DNA of 19,563 nucleotides from NCBI RefSeq assembly GCF_040649515.1, contig NZ_JBEZFP010000166.1, positions 1 through 19,563 of the forward strand, given 5' to 3'. The stretch comes from Yinghuangia elevatio (GTDB taxonomy: Bacteria; Actinomycetota; Actinomycetes; Streptomycetales; Streptomycetaceae). Of this stretch, positions 13,801-19,563 are shown piece by piece. The notes under the pieces are model-generated. The model worked only from the letters and a program-made list of their open reading frames with translations. It did not search any database and had not been told where the DNA came from. Both the position numbers and the translations under genes were made by a program. Each line of letters starts with the position of its first letter. The stretch's first letter is position 1.

Positions 13801-16057
13801 CACCGCCGAGCACGAAGACGCTGCCCCCCGCGGCGACCGGGCGGCTCGCCAGCCCACCGGGCGGCGCTCCGCAGCCCACCCACCGCCAGCGGTCGCCGTC
13901 CCAACTCCGCTCCCACAGAAGATTGTTGCCGGTTCGGACGTACACGCGGTCGGGCGGCACCGCGGTGGCCGAGGTGATCACCGGGCTCGTCGCGTTCGGC
14001 CGGCCGTGGTCCCGCCACGTCCAGGTCCCGGCCAGCCGCCTGCGCTCGAACAGCCGTCCGTCCTGGGACCTGAGGAAGAACCGGTCGTTGTCGAGCAGGT
14101 CTCCGCCGGAACTGCCGACCGCGGTCATCGGTTCGTCGGCGGCGACGCCGGCGAGAGCATTGGGCGGCGTGGAGGGATGCGGTCCTATCTCCGGCTGCGC
14201 GGTGTCGGACTCCGGCGCGGCGCCGGCGCCGTCGGGCTCCGCCGCGGGCCCGGCGTTGCCAAGTTCCTTCTCGGGTCGCGCCGTTGTCGCTGCGACCGAG
14301 GACCACGCCGCGGACGGGTTGCCGAGACGGTCGGGCCCGTAGTTGTCCAGCGGTTCCCTGGAGACGTCGCCGAACCCCATCCCGCCGTCCGGGAGGGCGG
14401 CGGCCGGGATCGCGCTGCGGCCCTCGGCCAGCCAGGCGGCCGGGTCGGCGGTGGGCGGTGCGTCCAGGCGGCGGGCAAGCGGCCCGCGGGGGCGGGTGAG
14501 GCGGCGCAGCGAGGACGAAGTGGTCGCCGCCACCCCGGCATTGCCGTTCAGGTCCGCATCCGCGGTCGATCCGTCCTCGTGCACGGGCCGGGTCAATGCG
14601 AGCAGTTCCCCGTCGGAGAACGCACGGCCCGGACGCGCCGGGTCGATCCGCTTGCCGTACAGCTCGGCCGCCGCGTCCCGGGCCAGCTGCCCCTGCATCA
14701 ATTGCGCGTTGATGTCCACCAGTTCGGCGGCCCGCTGCCAGGCCGCGGCGGCCAGGTCCTCCTGATGCCGCTGCACCACGGCGGTACCCAGCGCGGCCGC
14801 GGCCCGGTAGCGGGGGTCGAGGTTGAGTTCGCGCAGCCACTGCGGCGGCGCGCCGGCCTCGGGCAGCCGTACCTCCTGGGCGTGCCCGATTCCGTACACC
14901 GGCGGTGTCAGCCACGCGTCGTGATTGCTCAGCAGGGTTTCCATGACGGCCTGCCAGGAGGCCTGCGGGTCGGCGGCCCACTCGGTCCGCCGCATCGCCG
15001 GCGAGGCCACCGCCCCTTCGAAGCCGAGCACCGAGACGCCGTCCACGCCCGGTTCGCCGACCGGCAGCCCGCTTCCGGCGGTGTTCAGGTCGACGCGGCG
15101 CAGCCCGACGGACTCCGGCAGGGGACGGCCCCGGAGCCGACGGACCAGCGACTCGAAGTCGCCGCCCACGCCGGTGGCGAACCGCCAGTGGTGGAGCACC
15201 GGCAGCGTCACCGACTCGGACCCGGACTCGGATCCAGACTGCGATTCGGACTCCGATCCCGACCCCGAACCCGTTCCCGAGGCCGATTCGGACTCCGATC
15301 CCGATTCGGACTCCGCACCCGATCCCGATCCCGAGTCCCCGAACGCGTCCGGGGACGAAGGTGTCCCCCAGGCCGGTCGCAGCACCCGCCCCTCCAACGG
15401 GGGTTGACCGAGCCCCGCCCGACAGCCCGCGTCGAACGCGGGCACCACTGCCGCCAGGTAGCCGACTCCGGGCTCCAGCCGACGCGGGCAGACCAGCCGC
15501 GACAGCGTCCGCTCCGGGTGCCCGGCGATCACGTCCGCCGGGTCCTCGGCGTCGTGCTCCAGCAGGAGTTGGGCGTGCGCCCAGGCCCAGGACTCGTCCA
15601 GGTCGGGCAGTTCGGCAACCGGCGCGGTCAGCCGGGGCAGTGCCCCGGCCGGGGTGCGGAACTCGACGCCGGGCGCGTTCTCCGGGACGACGACCAGCAC
15701 CAGCCACGGGCGCAACCTGCCTTGGGCGTCCGGTCGGGCGGGGGTGAACTGCCAGGGCAGTTCGGGCGCGTCGAAGTCGACCGCGGCGAACAGCGAGACG
15801 TCCACGCCCTGCGCGTTCGGCTCGGGGAAGCACCGGATCACCTGCCGAGGGTCCAGCGCGGTGACGTCGCCGGGCCCGTGCACCGCCGCGTCGGTGCCCA
15901 CGCTGATCGTCTCGGGGTCCGCGCCGCTCGCCGCCACCTCGACGGTGAGCCGTACCTCCCCGCGCTGCCGGCTCAGTGCACCGCTCAGCGGGTCCTCGTC
16001 GGCGAGTGCGCGGACCACCCCGTCGCGCACCCAGGGCAGAAACCTCAGCCCGGCCAT
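10817..16057 (-). CDS. Mosaic giant protein: conserved scaffold carrying a lectin-like beta-propeller and four FG-GAP-like repeats
   Basis: The product is 1746 residues with no signal peptide. Residues 1-235 and 284-480 contain LPWVRDG, LPWQFTPARPD, LRPWLVLVVV and LNLDPRYRAAAALGT, blocks I recall from an uncharacterised bacterial family. A Ser/Gly/Glu linker (240-282) separates them. From about 655 to 971 are about seven repeats, such as DGRLFERR...WTWRDHGRP (666) and DGRLTCRVGTDWQDHGVP (954), typical of PLL-like or tectonin-like glycan-binding propellers. From 1054 to 1317 are four FG-GAP/VCBS-like repeats of about 65 residues; only the second keeps a full calcium loop (DLDGDG, Asp1121, Asp1123, Asp1125). 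After an Ala/Ser/Thr linker (1404-1440) the C-terminal scaffold resumes with ARFIEAFMVGLNHETSRELL and FRQFWD (1489-1524). It starts one base after the DUF6603 gene stop, with GGGGGA upstream. Likely role: a scaffold displaying glycan-binding modules (inference). Confidence 0.87.
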   Translation of the reverse strand: MAGLRFLPWVRDGVVRALADEDPLSGALSRQRGEVRLTVEVAASGADPETISVGTDAAVHGPGDVTALDPRQVIRCFPEPNAQGVDVSLFAAVDFDAPELPWQFTPARPDAQGRLRPWLVLVVVPENAPGVEFRTPAGALPRLTAPVAELPDLDESWAWAHAQLLLEHDAEDPADVIAGHPERTLSRLVCPRRLEPGVGYLAAVVPAFDAGCRAGLGQPPLEGRVLRPAWGTPSSPDAFGDSGSGSGAESESGSESESASGTGSGSGSESESQSGSESGSESVTLPVLHHWRFATGVGGDFESLVRRLRGRPLPESVGLRRVDLNTAGSGLPVGEPGVDGVSVLGFEGAVASPAMRRTEWAADPQASWQAVMETLLSNHDAWLTPPVYGIGHAQEVRLPEAGAPPQWLRELNLDPRYRAAAALGTAVVQRHQEDLAAAAWQRAAELVDINAQLMQGQLARDAAAELYGKRIDPARPGRAFSDGELLALTRPVHEDGSTADADLNGNAGVAATTSSSLRRLTRPRGPLARRLDAPPTADPAAWLAEGRSAIPAAALPDGGMGFGDVSREPLDNYGPDRLGNPSAAWSSVAATTARPEKELGNAGPAAEPDGAGAAPESDTAQPEIGPHPSTPPNALAGVAADEPMTAVGSSGGDLLDNDRFFLRSQDGRLFERRRLAGTWTWRDHGRPNATSPVITSATAVPPDRVYVRTGNNLLWERSWDGDRWRWVGCGAPPGGLASRPVAAGGSVFVLGGDGGLHVFETATRIWRALGKPGELAPYEKLFATPRPIDATSIRVATSQNRLFVCSRPDPYGAPVWFPANSTQVLTGSPSAVHRLNRFFYLTPGGNLGRQAGDAWVDHGRPLPDHRVVSVGMDSVEVFQDGSPGVNVLVSTPTGQLEVASLGEWDEDLPDGRSRVRWSWSQTRWQHPAGLAPRRIGPVIGDSHTGEETFMVTADGRLTCRVGTDWQDHGVPLDPRGSGPMESAAVTRPELLPGTGLFSSFLTAHLLGQSNPDRSRLWIGSAHDPDLEGRPDSLSPPREALALDFRARALGVAVGHVTGGLRPDLVVLTIRQPTAGAPCVAEYRIGRALDEEGVPTGGWLGPFRLPDPLHPNARGADLTLADLDGDGRLELVLAYGVSGPDRDRNRVYYRIGWGLDADGQAARGWTDSVPTPWTFSAIDGVGVDVVAMGAEQTPHLVVLADGQDGAARVCRYGVGRGVNRRGQVVGGWHGPFTVADGSAGPSAATGMAVTDLTGTSAPDLVVYRITGSAAAGHTGTFRIGFDLDAGTGVARWSDPYEPHRIPPGAEVSGAGLAVAELRAALAELRAKTAANFAAAAAPHQAHLLSVFGSSQDDSQDEVQLGSAAERIRARLDPQQTIPARVLESIEVGGRPLAGALALGAVSRPSATGGASTAGSASTASTASTPGEAIRASGAGAPSRDSGDSLRRLLAGLTFDVPAYELLRGLAQEHVAPGLPAVAPETMTALAANARFIEAFMVGLNHETSRELLWREFPADPRQTWFRQFWDVRNARSADRPLTDLPPFSDDVWRSGSLGSHLTSVGAPGEDALILVVRGEVLRRYPSTVVTMRQAVWTSETGRDPVGQDLPPIFSGWLSPDLLLFGFPLTAAVARGATSRTAGDAGRFFVLREQPTAPRFGLDLPPEDWTSEPFEGTHWDQLHWGHLPDGARFLSPYAPGLGRNPDGSPAGRRLDGAEYGRNAADMARVALQRPVLIARHASDVLPAMEATR
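11738..11848 (-). repeat. Ala/Ser/Thr-rich linker from a 9-bp tandem repeat
   Basis: On the plus strand, 11790-11852 reads as seven 9-base units close to GTGCTYGCC; two neighbours (11790-11798 and 11799-11807) are identical. On the coding strand they give a repeating Ala-Ser-Thr tripeptide in residues about 1404-1440 of the 1746-aa protein. It is a flexible hinge between the FG-GAP block and the C-terminal scaffold, and could vary in length by slippage without breaking frame. Confidence 0.6.
12107..12931 (-). repeat. Four FG-GAP/VCBS-like protein repeats of about 65 residues
   Basis: The units begin near residues 1054, 1119, 1184 and 1248 of the 1746-aa protein. Each has a [DEH]L[VE][VL] strand, then about 15-20 residues later a Y/F-R/G-[IV]-G strand, a G.(L/V)(D/N) turn and a GW..P-type end. 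The second holds the calcium loop DLDGDG; the first, third and fourth have lost the aspartates. Such repeats form blades in integrin-like propellers and in secreted sugar-binding proteins. Confidence 0.75.
13148..14095 (-). repeat. About seven lectin-type beta-propeller repeats
   Basis: Residues about 655-970 of the 1746-aa protein contain repeats starting near 666, 711, 754, 799, 844, 893 and 954, spaced 43-61 residues apart. The common pattern is (D/G)G.L....... W.W.DHG.P, with tryptophans near the blade ends. This resembles PLL-like fucose-binding and tectonin propellers. Seven blades would close one propeller. Sugar specificity cannot be read from the sequence. Confidence 0.65.
15212..15340 (-). 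repeat. Ser/Glu/Gly-rich linker from a hexanucleotide repeat
   Basis: Residues 240-282 of the 1746-aa protein are almost entirely Ser, Glu and Gly (SGSGSGAESESGSESES and onwards). On the plus strand the DNA is a degenerate 6-base repeat around GAYTCS. The region is acidic and surely disordered, a spacer between two halves of the N-terminal scaffold. Codons vary, so either length slippage is old or selection acts on the protein. Confidence 0.8.
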
Positions 16058-16070
16058 CTCAGCGTCCCCC
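16055..16070 (-). promoter_or_regulatory. Translational-coupling junction GGGGGACGCTGAGATG
   Basis: It carries the ribosome site, the TGA of the DUF6603 gene and the ATG of the 1746-aa gene, one base apart. It is 15/16 identical to the junction at 4419-4434. The other two junctions in the operon are ATGA overlaps instead. Confidence 0.6.
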
Positions 16071-19000
16071 GCTCCCGGTCGTGGTCAGCCCGAGCCCCGC
16101 GCCGCCGAAGCGCGCCGGGCCGCTGTCCCTGGTCTTGGCGTTGGCCGCCGGGCCGTTCCCGGCGAACCCGGTCACCGGGGCGGCCGCGGCCGTGCCCGGC
16201 AGCGGCCTGCCCGGTGCGTCCGGGTGGTCGACGACCCAGGCGTCGTACGCCCCGTCACCGTCCAGCGCCGCGCTCACCGTGAGCCCGACGGCGGGCAGGT
16301 CGGTGCCGCCCGGCAGGCCGAGCCGTCGTCCCGTCTCCTGCCACCGGTAACCGGGCTGGTCGAGCAGTTCGTCCACGCCCAGGTCGTGGAACTGCCCCGG
16401 CGCGAACCGGTCCAGGACGGGATCCCCGACCGTTCCGGCGTGCCCGTCGCCATAGCCGAACGACAGGATCCGGAAGTGGTTCGGCCCCGAGACCCGTGCC
16501 GCGCCCAGCCGTTCGATCTCCACCCCGAAGGGCAGCACGTTCTGCCGGATGCCCAGCACGGTGTCGGGCCGCAGCACCAGTCGTCCGGGCAGCTCGGGCG
16601 AACGCAGCACCGCCAGGTCGCCGTTGCCGCCGGCCGTGGCCTCCCACGCGGAGGGCAGGGCGAGCGCGTCGCGCAGCCGGTCGACGGCTCGGACGAACGG
16701 CAGTTCGGGCGGCGCCGCGGCGCCCCGCTTGCGCGTGTCGAAGCTCTTGTCGACCTCCAGGAAGAGCAGCTTGAGCTTGACGCGCCCCCAGAAGCCCCAC
16801 GGCTGCGGGCCGCTGACCCCGACCAGCAGATCGACCCCGAGCAGGGTCTTGCCGAAGACCTTCACCGTGACCCGCGCGCCCAGTTCGGCGGTGAACCACA
16901 GCGGGTCGAAGCGCATCAGCGCGTCCAGATGGGCATGACCCTCGATGTCAATCTTCCAGAACGTGATGCGCAGGTCGATCGAACCGCCGAACTGCACGCT
17001 GTTGCTGGTGATCGCGAGGTACGCGCTGATCCGGGAATTCCCGTTGTCGGACAGCGCGATGGTCAGCCGCCGCAGCGCCGGGAAGCCGACGGGAGGCCGG
17101 AAGGCGGGGTGGAACCCGCCGAGCGACAACGCGAACGAGGCCTCTCCCTGCCAGCGCGCCCGCAGCGCCATGTCCCCGGTGATCGTCCGGCCCAGGAGCT
17201 TGGAGTCGATCAGGCTGCCGTCCAGCGAGAATTCGCCCCGGTCGAAGTCCAGCACTCCGACGACGTCCAGGCGCAGCCGCCCGATCTGCTCGAGGTCGAC
17301 GATCAGTTGCCCCAGCACCACCACCCTGACAGGGGTGGGCAGTTGGATCAGCACGGCCAGCTTGGCGGTGATCAGTTTCCCGAGCATCTCGCCCCGGGCC
17401 ATCACGCCGAGCACGGTGCTACCCGGTGCGGGCGGGAGGAGCCGCCCCAGGGTGCCGATCACCGCCGGGGCGTCGCCGACCGGGTCGGCCGGGAAGAGCA
17501 GCGCGTCCAGAGCCCCGGTCCTGGTGGCGCCGCGAAGTTCCTCCACATCGGTGCGCCGGTTGTGGCCGACCACCACCCCGACGCCGTTGAGGAAGATGCC
17601 CCAGCCGAGCGCGATGCCCGGCGACCACTCGTACGAGGCGACGACCAACAGGGAGAAGAAGCCCTCGTCGGCAGAGTCCGGCGCCGGACCTCCGCCGACC
17701 GCCTTGGTGTCGAGGATCGCCACACCCTGCAGCCGCCAGGACGACAGCGCGGCCACGCCGCCCAGGCCGAGTTGGAAGACCCCGGCGTACCGGCCCTTGT
17801 CGCGGTCCAGGTAGAGGTGCCCGCCGCCGTTCACCGGCCCGGCGGAGACGGCCAGCCCGGCGCCGAGCGGCGGGACCAGGTCGAATCCGGCGTCCAGTCC
17901 GAACAGCAGGCCGTCGTCGGGAGTGTGGTGGAGCGCCAGGGCGATGCCGACCTGCTGGACGGTGGCGCTCACGGGTCCGAGGGCGGCGGTCAGGTCGACG
18001 GTGGCCGACAGCCGCAGACCGTCACCGTCCGCCGCGCCGCGTACGGTCAGGTCGCCGACCCGGACCGGGCCCAGTTCCAGGTGCAGCGGGAAGGTCCGCT
18101 CCATCCGCCCCGAGCCGCGCAACGTCAACCCGGTCCGGCTCGACCAGACCAGTTCGAGGTCGGTCTCGACCTCGACGATCCGGCCGCCGGTGACGGAGGA
18201 GATCAGCCCGTCCAGCGCCGCCGGGTCCAACACGACGCGCAGCGCACGGACTTCGAGGCCGACGGCGACCTCCCGCACCTCGACGCCCTCGGTCTCCACG
18301 GCGAGCCACGCCCGGGAGCCCCCGAGGGTCACTCCCGCGGTCGCCGGGTCACCGAGCACGGTGAGCGGCTGGGCAGGCCGGTGCTCCACGGCCACCGTGA
18401 ACTCGCCCGAGACAGCCGTCCCGTCGGCGTGCGGTGCCAGGGAGCCGGGCCGCAGCAGCACTCCGATCGCACCGGAGGCGTCCGCCTCGGCGGTCAGTTC
18501 GACCCGGATGGTCGCGCTCGGCTCGAACACGGCTCGGGCCGCGCCCGCCGCGTACGGGCCCAGCAGCAGGCCGTTCGGGGCGGTGCCGGGCTCGGGCGGG
18601 ACGGGGAGCAGTATGAGACCGGTCTCGGCATAGGCGGCCGCGTCGCCGTCGTGGCCCTCGACGGCGGCCAGCGGCATCCGCAGCACCAAAGGCGGCGGGG
18701 TCGGCATCGGGCTCGGCGGCGGGCCGAAGTACTTCTCGTACAAGGCAAGTTCGGGGACGGCACGGACCGCGGGAAGGCCAAAGGCCGCCGCCACGTCCTG
18801 AACCGCGCGCAGCAGCTTGTACGCGTTCAACCCCCCGCCCCAGCCGTAGGCGCGGTGCGCCAGTTCCCGCGGGTCGCCGACCAGCAGGACGAGGCGGTCC
18901 CAGTGCACCTCGGTGGCCTGGACCCCCGGGATCCGGTACGGGCTCGGCTGTACCGGCTCCCGGCTGATCACCCCGGTGAGCAGCAGCAGCGCGAACAGGG

Positions 19001-19406
19001 CCGGCTTCTCCCGGCGGAGCTGATCGGTGAGGAGGTAGCCGGGCAGTTCGGCGGCGAGCGATGCCCACAGCCCCGACTGGTTCAACGGCGCGGGCAGCCC
19101 CGTACCGTCCGTGGCGCTCAGCCCTTTCACGGCCGCGACCACGTCGCCGACCTGTTGGACCAGCGCCGCCCAGTCGCCGCCGTCGGCGAGGAACTCCCCG
19201 AGTGCTTCGGCGGCTTCGGCGAGCTGCTCGGCGACCGCGCGGATCGGTCCCAACGAGTCGGCGGCGAGGGGCCCTTCGGGCGGAACCCAGCCGAGGTCGA
19301 AGAGCAGAAGACGCAAGGCCGCCTCGTCGGTGGCGGCGGCGGTCAGCGGCGAGAGGGTGTCCAGCACCGCCCCGAGCAGGTCCTCCGCGAACGTCCGTAC
19401 CCCCAT
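16059..19406 (-). CDS. DUF6603-type large protein, first gene of the operon
   Basis: The product is 1115 residues with no signal peptide. Residues 1-230 form a helical N-terminal domain (FAEDLLGAVLDTL, LRLLLFDLGW, VHWDRLVLLV). Residues about 460-890 are rich in alternating beta strands and match what I recall of DUF6603: LGWGIFLNGVGVVVGHNRRT, DALLFPADPVGDAP, RLLPPAPGSTVLGVMA, VRVVVLGQLIVDLE, DMALRARWQGEASFALSLGG and SNSVQFGGSIDLRI. A C-terminal part (900-1115) contains QNVLPFGVEIERLG and DRFAPGQFHDLG, followed by a Gly/Ala-rich tail. No biochemical role is known to me for DUF6603; the repeated amphipathic strands suggest a large beta-sheet or barrel-like body. The ATG at 19406 has GGGGAG seven bases upstream. 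No promoter is evident in the 28 bases before the repeat array, so transcription probably starts in or beyond it. Confidence 0.88.
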   Translation of the reverse strand: MGVRTFAEDLLGAVLDTLSPLTAAATDEAALRLLLFDLGWVPPEGPLAADSLGPIRAVAEQLAEAAEALGEFLADGGDWAALVQQVGDVVAAVKGLSATDGTGLPAPLNQSGLWASLAAELPGYLLTDQLRREKPALFALLLLTGVISREPVQPSPYRIPGVQATEVHWDRLVLLVGDPRELAHRAYGWGGGLNAYKLLRAVQDVAAAFGLPAVRAVPELALYEKYFGPPPSPMPTPPPLVLRMPLAAVEGHDGDAAAYAETGLILLPVPPEPGTAPNGLLLGPYAAGAARAVFEPSATIRVELTAEADASGAIGVLLRPGSLAPHADGTAVSGEFTVAVEHRPAQPLTVLGDPATAGVTLGGSRAWLAVETEGVEVREVAVGLEVRALRVVLDPAALDGLISSVTGGRIVEVETDLELVWSSRTGLTLRGSGRMERTFPLHLELGPVRVGDLTVRGAADGDGLRLSATVDLTAALGPVSATVQQVGIALALHHTPDDGLLFGLDAGFDLVPPLGAGLAVSAGPVNGGGHLYLDRDKGRYAGVFQLGLGGVAALSSWRLQGVAILDTKAVGGGPAPDSADEGFFSLLVVASYEWSPGIALGWGIFLNGVGVVVGHNRRTDVEELRGATRTGALDALLFPADPVGDAPAVIGTLGRLLPPAPGSTVLGVMARGEMLGKLITAKLAVLIQLPTPVRVVVLGQLIVDLEQIGRLRLDVVGVLDFDRGEFSLDGSLIDSKLLGRTITGDMALRARWQGEASFALSLGGFHPAFRPPVGFPALRRLTIALSDNGNSRISAYLAITSNSVQFGGSIDLRITFWKIDIEGHAHLDALMRFDPLWFTAELGARVTVKVFGKTLLGVDLLVGVSGPQPWGFWGRVKLKLLFLEVDKSFDTRKRGAAAPPELPFVRAVDRLRDALALPSAWEATAGGNGDLAVLRSPELPGRLVLRPDTVLGIRQNVLPFGVEIERLGAARVSGPNHFRILSFGYGDGHAGTVGDPVLDRFAPGQFHDLGVDELLDQPGYRWQETGRRLGLPGGTDLPAVGLTVSAALDGDGAYDAWVVDHPDAPGRPLPGTAAAAPVTGFAGNGPAANAKTRDSGPARFGGAGLGLTTTGSGGR

Positions 19407-19434
19407 GTGCGTTCTCCCCTGGGGCGATGGTCAA

Positions 19435-19563
19435 GGTCCGTCGAGCCGTCAAGCGGTGAAGCCGTGCATCCGTCGAGCCGTCAAGCGGTGAAGCCGTGCA
19501 TCCGTCGAGCCGTCAAGCGGTGAAGCCGTGCATCCGTCGAGCCGTCAAGCGGTGAAGCCGTGC
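19435..19563. repeat. 32-bp tandem repeat built from four degenerate octamers, upstream of the operon (continues beyond window)
   Basis: Identical 32-bp units start at 19441, 19473, 19505 and 19537 (the last cut by the window edge). Each unit divides into four related octamers: GAGCCGTC (19443), AAGCGGTG (19451), AAGCCGTG (19459) and CATCCGTC (19467), consensus close to RAGCCGTS. A further diverged octamer, GGTCCGTC, lies at 19435-19442. Copies are contiguous without spacers, so this is not CRISPR. Since 32 is not a multiple of 3, it is unlikely to be coding. Each copy shows TTGACG, a -35-like hexamer, on the minus strand in the direction of the operon, but no good -10 follows. Confidence 0.92.

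Noticed and set aside
14925..15407. Plus-strand Asp-Ser-Asp repeat protein (SD-repeat adhesin-like)
   Set aside because: It is the antisense reading of the Ser/Glu linker of the 1746-aa protein; no ribosome site and no domain outside the repeat.
10205..16282. A 2025-codon open frame on the plus strand, antisense to the 1746-aa and 1483-aa genes
   Set aside because: It is a by-product of high GC: arginine-, glycine- and proline-rich text with no domain, whereas the minus strand shows clear motifs, ribosome sites and coupled junctions over the same DNA.
2622..19406. Direct call of a complete contractile injection system or prophage
   Set aside because: No sheath, tube, baseplate-wedge, spike, ATPase, portal, capsid or terminase gene is visible; only the fibre-like gene hints at it.
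15654..19523. A 1289-codon plus-strand open frame antisense to the DUF6603 gene
   Set aside because: Low-complexity Q/R/G/P composition with no recognisable domain; it ends inside the tandem repeat, and the opposite strand codes for a recognised family.
19435..19563. CRISPR array
   Set aside because: Repeats are contiguous with no spacers and contain an internal octamer structure; no cas gene is present.

Overview
The window is very GC-rich, with strong G/C bias at third codon positions, a Tat-exported protein and an NTF2-like lipoprotein. This points to a high-GC actinomycete, probably of the Streptomyces/Kitasatospora type. No phage structural gene, transposase, tRNA, rRNA or CRISPR array was seen.

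Layout. Positions 1-72 appear to hold the tail of a plus-strand membrane protein, followed by a strong hairpin at 140-165. A small lipoprotein gene (246-776, minus) diverges from a Tat-signal, right-handed beta-helix (pectate-lyase-superfamily) gene (1173-2528, plus); the 396-base gap between them carries the likely promoters. The beta-helix gene converges on the main feature: a minus-strand block of five back-to-back genes from 19406 down to 2622. In transcription order these encode a 1115-aa DUF6603-type protein, a 1746-aa mosaic protein, a 1483-aa protein, a 649-aa protein and a 599-aa tail-fibre-like protein. Every junction is a 4-base overlap (ATGA) or a 1-base gap (TGAGATG), so they are almost certainly one operon about 16.8 kb long. 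Upstream of the first gene, at the right edge, lies a 32-bp tandem repeat itself built from four related octamers; it runs off the window.

How the genes may work together. None of the five operon proteins begins with a signal peptide or membrane segment. Even so, they carry parts usually met at cell or particle surfaces: a lectin-like beta-propeller, four FG-GAP-like repeats, and a fibre protein with 50-residue repeats and a knob-like C-terminal domain. Several motifs (LLPVRLETRF, DPLWLLARQWQFGEF, LNLDPRYR, NHETSRELLWREF, GVVVDEWTEV) recall, from memory, uncharacterised bacterial families with no described function. My inference is a cytoplasmically made, multi-subunit assembly with glycan-recognition and fibre parts, possibly an accessory or terminal module of a phage-tail-like or contractile-injection-like particle. 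No sheath, tube, baseplate-wedge or ATPase gene is present here, so that link is unproven. The convergent secreted beta-helix protein could act on the same extracellular polysaccharide, but this rests on proximity alone.
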